From Apteryx mantelli (lineage: Eukaryota; Chordata; Aves; Apterygiformes; Apterygidae), in assembly GCF_036417845.1 (NCBI RefSeq), contig NC_089979.1:9043424-9107423 (forward strand): a stretch of DNA of 64,000 bases, given 5' to 3'. Each line of letters starts with the position of its first letter. Position 1 is the first letter of the stretch. The notes under the pieces were generated by a model. The model did not search any database. It was not told the DNA's origin and saw only the letters and a program-made list of their open reading frames with translations. Both the position numbers and the translations under genes were made by a program. Of this stretch, positions 13,239-23,160 are shown piece after piece.

Positions 13239-13256
13239 TATAGAATATATTCTATA
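13239..13256. repeat. Perfect 18-bp AT palindrome
   Basis: The sequence TATAGAATATATTCTATA equals its own reverse complement. A degenerate copy of its left half follows about 5 bases later. It is probably chance or slippage structure in AT-rich DNA. Confidence 0.7.
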
Positions 13257-16200
13257 ATACTATAGAATATATGTTCAGTAGGTGACCTAGTTTTAAAGAC
13301 CATTTGGGAATGTATGTCCATTGTCTTTGTTTTGCTGTAGAGAGAAAGGGTGGCCTGGGAAGTCTTGAGACAGAGCTCATGCATCCATGGAAATACTGTT
13401 GGACTAAATTTCCGCGCTGGTATGAGGAAATTTCATTCCACTAAAATGAAAAGAAGGGATATGAGAAATGAACATGGCCCTCCGTTTCCACTTTTGACCA
13501 AAAGGACCTTTAATTGTTCATTTTAGATAAACTCCCATACAGGAACTCTTTTGTAATAACCTAATTGCCTAATGTCAATTTTTATTTTCTTTTCTGTTTG
13601 GTGAGAATTTTACATTTGTTTGTTGTCAGTGGAAGTATTTTTCCTTTCTCCAAGGAAAAAATTGTCATTAAATCATACATTTATTTCTATATTCTATTAG
13701 ATTTATTTGCTTTTTTTTAACATAAATCCATGTCTGGATACATCCAGACATCAAGAGAGGTATCTACTAGCTGATTTGATCGATTTGTCTGAAGGTGAAG
13801 TTTTGCTCCCTACAGCTGTCTAATTTTTACATGTCAAGTAGTCAATTTATATCGCTTCTGTTGTGTAGCAGTTTTACAGTCAAATCATCTTGATTGCCAG
13901 GACATCTTATTCAGACTACTTTTCCCGTGTAGAATTGGCTTTATTTTTGTGTACTTTAGGATAGGATTAATTGATACATTACATGGTGTGAAACATATGC
14001 AGTGGGGCAATGAATGTGATTACAAATAGCCTTTTTCCTTTCTCCTGAAGAGTTTTATCTTAATTTTATCTTAATTTTATCATGATATATATTTGCAATA
14101 ATTTTTCTGAACCAAGAAACTTAATGAATTCTGAACTCTCACCAAATGCTTCTTCTGTGTAATAGTGCTTTTGCAAATTATCTTGTCACTGCATGGATTT
14201 TTTGGTAGTTGGATGATTTTCCTACATCAAAGCCTTTCAGTCTTAAAAGTAAACTCATGGACTATTTTAGCAAGTATATGGACTGCTTGGATATTTCACT
14301 TTAAAGTATTCTGAGTGAGATGAAAAAGTGAAGCTGAAACAAAAATCTATGTCACTTTTCTTTATGAGGAAAGGTACAGTTTTTGCTCTCCGTATCATAA
14401 TTGTAATGAGCTGTTATTTATAGCTCTTGCATTCTGCAACAATCTGCAACAGAGTTCACTGGACTAATCTTAATCTTCAGTTTGCTCTTCAAAATGAATG
14501 CTTCTGATGTAGGCTACTTAACAGGAAGCATGACCTCATTCTGCATCTGTGCTTCTGATTGCACAGGCTGTTTTCAAAGGGAAACAAGGGACTTCATAGA
14601 CCTGCCTTTCTGAAGACCCAGTGCTGTTCTGTTCCAGGAAGCTGCAGAAAGAGCACTCTACAGTCACGTCCCCGAGTTGTTGATGAGAAACTTTTTTGCA
14701 CACGTTTCTTAGTAGTGAAATGGATTTTCCAGGTTTGGAAGATTTTACACATATTTATGTTTTAATGCATTGGTCAGCTAAGGAGGAACTAAGCTTTGGA
14801 TTGATTTACATTCTGCTGTTCAGGAAGCTTTGCATTTTTGTGAACGTTATTATTACTACCTGCGGGGAGGGAAGACTGGAATACTCTTCAGAAAAGGACT
14901 GATATGTATGAACAAATAAAAATGTTTCATGTAGACACTTGTGTTTGGAAGGTACATGGGAATAAAACTGGTTACCTGGGCTTCAACTATTTTAAGTTAG
15001 CACTATATTTTGGTACATGCTACTGTAAATATTTACAATGTAAACATGCACCTAGGATTGTTGGCTACCAATTGAGGGCATCATTGGCTTAAAGATTAAT
15101 TTGATATCAGAGAGAAAGGTGATTAAAATAGACTGTTTTTCACAGTGACTTTTTCTTTATATTATGAGACTGAATCTTTTGGGTTTTGGGGTGTTCTGAA
15201 ATTTCAGAACAAGGAGTATTTTGACTTAAGCTTTGATGTGAATTCTTGACATAAAATATTGCTGCATTTGTCTTAGATTTACTTTTAGTGAGATTTGTTA
15301 AAGATGCTGGCTTTTGATGTTCATTTTGTGGGTTACGAATATAATCCTATTGCTTAACTGTACAGTGGTGATTGAGATACTTTGTTTTGGCTTGCTTATG
15401 TTGTTACTGTATCTTCTCACACTATTAATAGCCCAGAAATGTAACTGAATATTAAATAAAAGTAGAGAATTGTGCAGCATTGTCTACAACATGATGTTTA
15501 CATGCTTCCTCCAGTGTTCATGTTGATCTAATTATGATTTTCAAGAATCCTGTTCACTAATGTACAAACCAAAAATTTTCACAACAGAGGATAGAGAAAC
15601 AGCCCATTGGACTGCCTGCTAAGTAAATGACTGTTTTTAGAGGCTTGGCATTAGCATTACTTAAAATAGTTTAAAAGCAATTCTGTGTAAACTCATGACA
15701 GAGAAAAATGCTGCACTGCAAATTACAACTACTCATAAACTGTTCTTCAAAAGAGAAACTCATCACCTCCCACTGGTATATTTACATATGTATGATCTCT
15801 CTCACTTTCTATCATAAACATATATACTCTATTTTACCTTACGTTCTAGCTCAGTGGAGGGCAGCAGATAAACAAGAGTCCTGCAAAGACATACCTCACT
15901 TGTAAATTTGTGACAATTCAAATTAGCAATGGAAAAATTGTGGTTTGTTCTGTCACTTTGTTCAGTATATGTCAATACTTTCTAATGAAAGCAATATCTG
16001 TATGTGAGCTGTTATTCTCAAAAGTTATTCTTTTGCAGTGGTTGCTGATTTGTATTATCATAACTGAGAAAATCAAGTGCAATATAATTGTTATGGGTTT
16101 CAGTAGCTGGGAAGGAATTTCACTCTCCAATTATTAAACAATTGTAATTAAATTAATTGATGCTGAAGCTTTTGCTTTTCTTTTCAAACAAGTTTGCCCT

Positions 16201-17040
16201 GGAATCAACATGGGTTTTGCCTAAGGGAAAATATTCAGTAGACTATAGTATAACTAGAAATGTGATACATATTCATGATTATATCTTATATATCCTGATT
16301 TAGAAACAAAACAAAATAAAACAGACCTGTCTTTCTTTTTAAACTCTTTTACAGATAATCTGTAATCCCAGGGTGTGTGAAACAATCTTTCCCAAGATGC
16401 ATGGAATATCACATGTTGTGTCAACACCAGCAGCAAGTAAATTTATGCACATTTGTCTGGGCTTTTGATAAAATCTGGTGTAGTGGGGACTTGGGATGAC
16501 TGACAAAATTTGGGATTTTGCCTTTTTTAGTTTATACCCAGATCTGCTAACCACCTGTTAAGTTCTTGCTGTATTTTCTTTTAGAGTTCAGATGAATTTA
16601 TTTTCTGAGTATAATATTTTTGCATTATTGAAAATCATAATTGTGTGCATGATTTTGCCTAAAATAAGAAGAATTCTTTCAGGAGCTAATTGTATGTGTA
16701 ACATAGGTCTACAACATGTCAGTCTGTGAAGTACACACAGCACTCTCTCACTTTTGGTGCTATTTGCTGTGTGAGATTTTTACTGGTGTTGTTTGACCTC
16801 ACTGCACCTCCACCAAGTCTCTTCCAGTTGTCTTCTCTCCAGACTGTTTTTGCTAGTGCTTCCCTTTGGAGCATAATTATCTCACAGTAAAGTGAAATGC
16901 TTTTTCAAAGTGCAGGAGAAACAGTGTGTATGGAAGTAGGTAATAGGAATGATCTGCAAAAAATATCCCAGAGAGTTTTACTTCCCCTCTTTGGCAACCT
17001 TGTCCAATCCCTAAGCTCAGCCAGCCTGCCCATCCAGGCT

Positions 17041-17068
17041 ATGGCTGACAACCCAGCTCCAAATGAGG
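17041..17068 (+). CDS. TMEM71: TMEM71 candidate first coding exon (uncertain)
   Basis: The exon at 17938 needs an upstream coding exon that supplies one leftover base. An ATG with a good context (GCTATGG) at 17041 opens ten codons, MADNPAPNEG when the split codon is completed, and reaches a GGTGAAC site whose GT at 17069 gives exactly the required phase. A usable acceptor (CCATCCAG) ends at 17037. The peptide does not resemble the human N-terminus and the donor is weak, so this is only a phase-compatible candidate. The same frame is open upstream to an ATG at 16897. Confidence 0.22.
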
Positions 17069-17937
17069 GTGAACAGATTGCTGAAGTGCAAACACTGATC
17101 TTTATATCTTTTCTTTGTCTCAGATTGTGATTGAATATAAAACAAAACAAAGCAAAAAAAAAAAACTTAGACCTATCTCCTCTCATAGGTGAATTAATCA
17201 GGACATTTACTAACAGTGTTGTAAGCATAATAATCAAAAGATACAGGAAAGGTAAGGTAATACAGAGAAAGATCATATCTTTTATCATTCAGTGTAATAA
17301 CAGATACAAATGGACAGCTATTGCTCATATTTCTTAAGACTGATTCTGTCAAATGCTGAACATCTGCAGCACTTGGCAGACTTGAATCTTGGTAATCCAG
17401 ACAAATCCTATTTCCCTATTCTCGTGCCACAATATTATTGTCAAATATTTGCCACTGTTCCTTCTCCCTATGCCTGTTGTGCCACGTCTGCAAATATCAC
17501 CTGAAGAATATATTGTAATGATAGCTGCAGCCCTTCCATTCCACCCTGTAACTGTTGCCAATGCATGTACTGTTTCCAGCATGAACCAGATTTCTGGGAA
17601 AATACCATTAAAATTACTGTAGCTTTTACATGTGTGTGTCCCTAATAATTTCTGCCAAGATAGTAAGCTCTGCAGAGCACAAGTATTTGATCATGGTTAG
17701 CTCTGATTCTGTGTTGTCCTTGTTGAGCTGATATTAAACAATTTGCTGTAAACTTTGTGTCTTTCCTCTATTCTTTCCTCTTTTTTTTTCTCCTTTAATC
17801 TCTCCCTTCCTTTCCTTTTTTTAACTTTCTTTATACTTTTTATTTGCTCAAGGTATCTGTAAGTGAAGACCTGTCATCTGTTTGAGCTGTCAAGAGAAAT
17901 GTAACAACTTCTTGTTATTTGTCCTTTGCCTCTGCAG

Positions 17938-17995
17938 GTTCAAGGGTTTTTGATGGAAAACACAGACACAGCCTCTCAGAACATATTTTTCCAAG
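17938..17995 (+). CDS. TMEM71: TMEM71 exon (first confident coding exon)
   Basis: The 58-base exon follows a good acceptor (CCTTTGCCTCTGCAG) and ends at a GTACTG donor. In the frame that fits the next exon it encodes SRVFDGKHRHSLSEHIFP and then a split serine. This parallels human TMEM71, in which SSR is followed by a variable stretch ending in the conserved IFPS. The exon also contains an ATG in another frame, but that frame does not join the next exon correctly. The upstream residues must come from another exon, because the chosen frame has no ATG before its first in-frame stop upstream. Confidence 0.82.
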
Positions 17996-19073
17996 GTACT
18001 GAGTAAGATTAGACTTACTTAATCTTATTTTTGTTTTGTTGGAGATTTCATAAAGTCCCTTTTGGGCCACTTAGAACTACCGTAGTGCTGATATTAATTA
18101 CTTCTTTAAATGAAGCTCAGAAGTACTGCTGTGGAGCTTTAGAAGCACTGGCTTTGCAATTATGAAGTTTTGTAGTATTTCTGCTCCACCTTCTTTCCCC
18201 TCCACTGAAAGTGTGCTATCCCCCTCTAACATGCCATATGGGGTACTGAAACCTGCTACTGAAACTCATTTCAATCACTGAGTAAGTTCCATGTCTTCCT
18301 TTCTTCCATGGATGTCACTGTGTGGCCACTTGGAAATCAAAGTTGTTGAGGAGAAAGAACTCAACATAAGTGCCTATCCGAGCTAAATAAAATTCCCATT
18401 GCAGAAAAAGTCCACAGCATTTCAGATTCTTTCACCTCTGTCACTACTCACTTCTATTTTAAATACCACAGAATATATTTTTGTGTGCTATGTTTCATTT
18501 CAAAGTTAATTGCATTTCGGTGCTGGATGAAGTTATCACTGTGTGTAGACTTTATCCCACGTAGTTATAGCTGCATAGTTTCTAGGAGCTGTGAGAATTA
18601 AAAGCTATGTACCTTTAACTCTTCATTGTGTATGGCAAGAGTATAAAGAGCAAATCAATCCTGCCTTGATTCAGAGGCACTCAGGCTTACACCGTGCCCA
18701 GTAACTCAGAGGAGCACAAAACTGGAATAGTTGTGATGGCTCCATGGAGGTCCAGGAGCACTGCCACAGCAACACTCCTTGTACTTCTTGATTCAGGCTG
18801 GCTCCATGCATTCATGCAAAGCCCCACTTGGCATGAAGCCCTCGTGCAATCAGAAGCTCTGGGAAGTGTGAGGTACACACACTCTAGTTGACTGAGAACC
18901 TCCTTAGGTCTAGAAGTAATAGCATTATCCATTTATATTTTTTTTAATCTACGTTATTACCACCCACCATTAATTGCGAGTTGATGGTATATGTAATTTA
19001 TTATTACTAAATTGTGGTTTTGCACTACCTAGACATTTGCTAAATTAGAGGGTTTCATTTCTCTCTCATTCAG
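17996..19073 (+). other. TMEM71: TMEM71 intron
   Basis: This is a 1,078-base AT-rich intron with GTACTG donor and TTCAG acceptor. No further exon, repeat or regulatory element was recognised in it. Two overlapping open frames of 65 and 81 codons near 18690-18930 are on opposite strands and have no known relatives. Confidence 0.7.
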
Positions 19074-19286
19074 TTATGCTTGTGCCTTTCTGGACGATGA
19101 GACTGGTGACGAGTGTTGTTCCATAAATCCTTTGACGGGCTCCCCTTTCACATGTCGCCGGAGCCCTCGGCTGCTTTCTAATGGTTATTACATTTTGACA
19201 GAAGACAGTTTTCTGTCCGATGAAGAAGGCAACATAACACTGACACCATCACAGACAAGTGTTACATATAAGGAAAATTTAGTTCG
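19074..19286 (+). CDS. TMEM71: TMEM71 exon with the conserved INPLTGSPFTCRRSPRLL core
   Basis: The exon adds 70 full codons. It contains INPLTGSPFTCRRSPRLL, then NGYY, TEDSFLSDEEGNITLTP and SQTSVTYKENLVR, which correspond residue by residue to the most conserved part of human TMEM71 as I recall it (CRRSPRLLTNGYY, then EDSFLCDKDGNITL). The acceptor is preceded by TTTCTCTCTCATTCAG and the donor is GTAAGT. It ends in the split arginine codon CG. The region is predicted to be on the cytosolic side and rich in serine, threonine and acidic residues. Its biochemical role is unknown. Confidence 0.95.
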
Positions 19287-20122
19287 GTAAGTGAACTATA
19301 CACAGGTTTTACTTAATGTTGGCAATTGGCTCCACATCTCTGGACTCATCTGGAGATTCCTGTGAGGTTGCGTACATTTTGTTTGGCATAACATAATTTC
19401 TTACTTTTTCCTTTATTTAGGTGTATCAGTGTTTCTTAACAGGAACATCTCAATTGATTTATTTTAAATAGCGCAGTGATTAAAATCACTTGATTTTCAG
19501 GCATGTCTAATATTACTGTTAAGAACACAGTTGCTGTTGTAGTTGGAGTTGTGTGTAATAAATAGAAATAAGAGCTACAGCTCATTTTCCCAATAAAGTG
19601 TTATGATGATAAGGAATAAGAAAAAGGTCTAAAAGACTGGTTTGATCCTGGAATCCCTAGTCAGGAAAAAACTCTCTTAATTGCAGAAGAAGCATCAGTT
19701 TAGGAAGGTATATAAAATGTAGTCCAAAAAAGTGGAAATACAGTGGATTCAGATCACTCAAAATGGGATAGGATAGGGTGAAACTTTCATTGATAGCGTG
19801 AGACCACTCAGATAATATCAGAGCCTAATAACAGTAGTATCATTTGGTATCACAATACCACTCTCACATTGGTACCACTATCACTACACCACTATCATGC
19901 ATGATATACTACCGTTCTGCTAATATATTCCCTGCCATTATTGCAATGTGCAGCAGTCATCGTTAGTGCCATATCCAGGGTCAGAGTAGGCTCGTGATGG
20001 AGCAAAGAACAGCACCTAGGATTCTGGTTCTTTCATTTCATTTCTGCACGCGTTAGAGGTCTGTTTCCTGCTCAGTAAGACTGATTAACTCTGTCCCTTG
20101 ACAATGTTTCTTTTCTTTCTAG
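19287..20122 (+). other. TMEM71: TMEM71 intron
   Basis: This is an 836-base intron with a GTAAGT donor and a strong TTTCTTTCTAG acceptor. A short patch at about 19836-19915 repeats ACCACTATCA-type words. Nothing else was recognised. Confidence 0.8.
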
Positions 20123-20292
20123 TGTATTCAGGCGGAGAAAGAAAATCCGTCGCTCTCTTGCCAGCTTGTTCAATCTTGGTGCCTCTAATCCGTGGCTCAG
20201 CAGCACTGTTCTCAGCAATGTGGATTCTTCCCATGGAGATGATTCGTGGACTGATGGATGCAGTAAACTAGAAGTCAGTCAGAATGATATTG
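20123..20292 (+). CDS. TMEM71: TMEM71 exon with basic RRRKKIRRS stretch
   Basis: The exon contributes 56 full codons starting VFRRRKKIRRSLASLFNLG, matching the human segment where a basic cluster (FRKKKR) is followed by SLFNL. The remainder is serine- and aspartate-rich (SNVDSSHGDDSW) and diverged. The phases (one base in, one base out) agree with both neighbours. The basic cluster could be a nuclear-localisation-like or membrane-proximal signal, but that is inference only. Confidence 0.93.
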
Positions 20293-20765
20293 GTAAGTTC
20301 TAGCCAAGTATAAAGTAATTTAGCTAAAACATTCTGTTCTGTATTTATTGGGAAGTGGATATCTGTCTCTATAATTTTTCTATGGGTTGTCTGCCCAGAT
20401 GTGCAGGTAAGGGGTAGGTGAAGGACAGAATTTTAATTGGTGAATCAAGCTAGTGGCATTCATGCTCAACAGGGATTTTTAGACTGAATTTGAATACAAA
20501 GTCACCACCAGTGAGATTTATCCCAGTGTGATTAATAACTAGCACTTGCTATTTTTGCCTGGCCATTTTTATAACTTCATTGTGTTACGTTTTATCCAGT
20601 TTTGTCTTTATTTTGCATGTTTTCTCCTGTGTATGTTGAACCTGCCTATTCCCTACCCCTAACAATTTGGAAACCTCCCTGTGATTAAGTATGTTTTTTT
20701 TCTTTAGCACAAATTGTCAAAGCCCTTCTTTTGTGTAAGCTAAGTTACATATGCACTTTTCGTAG
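20293..20765 (+). other. TMEM71: TMEM71 intron
   Basis: This 473-base intron has a GTAAGT donor and a CTTTTCGTAG acceptor. No other feature was seen. Confidence 0.8.
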
Positions 20766-20945
20766 GTGATTCAGACTTTTATTCTGAATGTAATGGTCAT
20801 GTATCACAAAGGCAAGCTCCAGCAGCTAATGGAGCCTCTCTCACCAAAGACAAGGAGTTAATTCAGCTCGGGAAACCATTCTGTGCTTCACTATCTTGCC
20901 CCCAGTTTATGACAGATGACAGTGAAGAGACTTTGAGCAGTGCAG
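20766..20945 (+). CDS. TMEM71: TMEM71 exon, hydrophilic linker
   Basis: The 180-base exon encodes 59 codons of low-complexity hydrophilic sequence (begins DSDFYSECNGHVSQ, ends MTDDSEETLSSA). The corresponding region in human is poorly conserved except near the end, where an acidic patch precedes the membrane segment. The frame is open throughout with consistent phases. It forms the linker between the conserved core and the C-terminal membrane region. Confidence 0.88.
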
Positions 20946-21489
20946 GTACGTTAAGTTCTTATCCTGATGTGCTTTATTTTTAGAGTGAACTGATAATACT
21001 CATGTTAAAAATGTTGAAATGGCCTTTTGCAGAGCAAAATGCATTTCAAGAAATATAAATTTTAAATAACTGCTTAAAAATAATAAAATCTTAAAACAGA
21101 TATTTATTTATTTATTTACTCCGCCCCACTCACATTTTTTCCTCTCCCATTTTCAGTGATAAAATGGAAGAAGAAAAAGGCAGAGTGAGGAGTAAAATGG
21201 AGGAAAGGCCATGGGGACAAAACCTAAAAAATGCAATTATTCAGAAAGGCTTATTTTATAAGAGCATTGGAGGGTATGGTCTTTCTATGATCATAGTGGA
21301 AAAGGACTCCTGAGAGACACTGAGAGTATGAAAATTAGGTTTCCGTTTTGAATAACTGTAGGTGAAGGGAAACTGAGGAGACTGGCCTCACAGGCTGAAG
21401 GTAATGTCTTGCAAACACTTCCTGTCATGTGTTTACTTTCATGAAAACTCATGAGAATTATTTTCTTCATCTGCTTCCTTTTGTTTTAG
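20946..21489 (+). other. TMEM71: TMEM71 intron
   Basis: This 544-base intron has a GTACGT donor and a TTTTGTTTTAG acceptor. It contains a short TTTA repeat near 21100-21118. No exon was recognised. Confidence 0.8.
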
Positions 21490-21565
21490 AATCCAGTACA
21501 GTGCGAAATATCCTCTCTCAAATGGCTGTACTGATCATGTGTTTAATCATTTCAATATGTGCAAG
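21490..21565 (+). CDS. TMEM71: TMEM71 exon, first membrane segment
   Basis: The exon encodes SSTVRNILSQMAVLIMCLII followed by SICA and a split arginine. The hydrophobic stretch corresponds to the human segment ending in LIISACAR and is predicted to be a transmembrane helix. The phases fit both neighbours (GAA completed at the start, AG carried at the end). Confidence 0.93.
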
Positions 21566-22071
21566 GTAATTTTTATTTCTTTTTTATTGCTATTTATATT
21601 AATACTTACTCCATTTCACCTGGTGAATAAAGCATAAATTAAGGGTCACATTTGTAAAGCTAGATATGTCTTATTGTGAAAATATATTTGCACTTGGTAG
21701 TCAATGCAAAAAAATACCAAAGGTATATAGGTGTGCACAAAAATAAGACATATGGATGCAGATATGACACCTACTTTCAAGTGTGTTTGGACAGGGCTTT
21801 TGAAAGCCTGAAAAGAATCAGGCTGAATTCATGTCTTTCGAAGTCACCAATATGTGTGTTTCATCTCAGGTCTGGGAATGCTGAGATCTTGTAGGAGTTT
21901 ATCCTCAATAGCTTAAATATTTTAAAATTTCAAATTCCAGTTCACCTAGGATAGTTCAGGTGGTTCATCTGCAAGAAACTTCTCTCCTCTTTCCACTCAG
22001 TCTTCACCTGTATTAACACAATATGCATCCATCGCATCTTCTGAATTTTATGGGTATTGTTTTGTTCTCAG
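21566..22071 (+). other. TMEM71: TMEM71 intron
   Basis: This 506-base intron has a GTAATT donor and a TTGTTCTCAG acceptor. Nothing else was recognised. Confidence 0.8.
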
Positions 22072-22195
22072 ATATTTTCTGGGAGGATTGTCTGTGACTT
22101 TGTTGCTGATAATTTTTGTTTGTAAGTACGGACTTTCTTTATACTCAACACAATATTTTACCAAGTCACATCTGAGGATCAAACTCTGTCCTTAG
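22072..22195 (+). CDS. TMEM71: TMEM71 terminal exon, second membrane segment and stop
   Basis: After completing the split arginine the exon reads 40 codons to TAG at 22193. It begins YFLGGLSVTLLLIIFV, a second hydrophobic helix, and ends with a short basic tail (SHLRIKLCP). The human protein similarly continues after ARWF with a hydrophobic segment and a short basic C-terminus. A GTAAGT inside the exon (22122) looks like a strong donor and could give a shorter alternative form, described under findings. The confident exons sum to 272 codons; human TMEM71 is about 295 residues. Confidence 0.85.
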
Positions 22196-23160
22196 ATATA
22201 TATCTACAGCTCTTACTGATGATGATAAGAGCAATATGTGGGCATATGGGGTCAGAATGCATTCTTCAATCAATTACAGAATTTTGCATTTAAACCTGAC
22301 AGTTCTTTTGTCCCAAGATACTGCTGTGTCATCTTTCATCAGTCTTGTCACATCTTTCAAAACTAAGTCTGGGTAAGTAGCACCAATGTCATGCAGTGGC
22401 TAGAGGAATTTTATATTAAAAAGAGGAGGGAGAGATTCTTTCTGCTGTTTTCATGTCATAAGATAAAAGGCATGATCTGAAGTTACTGATGAAGGATTTG
22501 GCTTTTCCTGTTACTTATTTGTATTCATATAATTATGAATTAATTATTTGTATTCAAAGTTGTATTCATACAAATATGAATACCAAAATATCATTAATTA
22601 TTTGTATTCATATAAATTTCCCATTTATAATTTTTGTCCTTTTATATACCTTTTTATAATTTGCAATAGCAGATATCTGTTAGCAGAAAAGAAAGATAAG
22701 TCTAATGTGCCATAACATAGACAAGCAAAGATAGACCAGGGATAGTATCTTATTATGAATCGAGAGGTATGCATTTGAGCCTTGCACTGAAGTCTGCTCT
22801 CGGGCCACCAAGCTGTGCCTTTGTTTTTGGACTGGAAAAATCAGAAGCAGCAAGATATGCTAGCCACATCACCAAGGACATCACCAAGCCCCATTCAAGG
22901 ACTACAGAACTGATATGACTTGGCCCGACTAACCCAATGCACTATTAGTTTTAGGACAGAGCTTTGACCTTGGCTTATACTGTAGTCTGATAAATGTCAC
23001 AGAAAGTAGTATTAAATCAGTCTGAATTGAACAAAGGTGATGATGTTGCTGCTCTAACTTCTTTATTTCAAACCTTTGCTTAGAGCTGTAGCTTCTAAAG
23101 CCTTTTGGAGAAAAATATTTACATAGTAATAAAGTCTGAAGTATATCTCTAGAGCAGCTC
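22196..23160 (+). other. TMEM71: TMEM71 3'UTR (extent inferred)
   Basis: No coding sequence follows the stop. Possible polyadenylation signals are ATTAAA at 23011-23016 and AATAAA at 23128-23133, which would give 3'UTRs of roughly 0.85-0.95 kb. The stretch contains a 12-base word, TATTTGTATTCA, three times (22516, 22545 and 22599) inside an AT-rich patch with an 18-base direct repeat. The transcript end is not proven. Confidence 0.4.
22516..22610. repeat. Short AT-rich direct repeats
   Basis: TATTTGTATTCA occurs at 22516-22527, 22545-22556 and 22599-22610. The last two copies are embedded in an 18-base direct repeat (22539-22556 and 22593-22610). This looks like local duplication. Confidence 0.7.

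Larger units (their letters stand above)
7291..17937. other. TMEM71 5' region: upstream flank or first introns
   Basis: This 10.6 kb AT-rich stretch separates the PHF20L1 island from the first confident TMEM71 exon. It contains no CpG island. Strong donors occur at 9885 (possible 53-base non-coding exon 9832-9884) and 12365 (after CACAG), which could mark TMEM71 5'UTR exons, but none can be proven. It also holds inverted repeats at 9236-9265, 13052-13075 and 13239-13256. The longest open frames (up to 127 codons) resemble nothing I know. A candidate first coding exon near 17041 is listed separately. Confidence 0.6.

Noticed and set aside
17950..17995. ATG at 17953 opening MENTDTASQNIFFQG as a possible TMEM71 start.
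   Set aside because: That frame carries one base into the next exon and misreads the conserved core. The alternative frame gives the IFPS motif found in human TMEM71.
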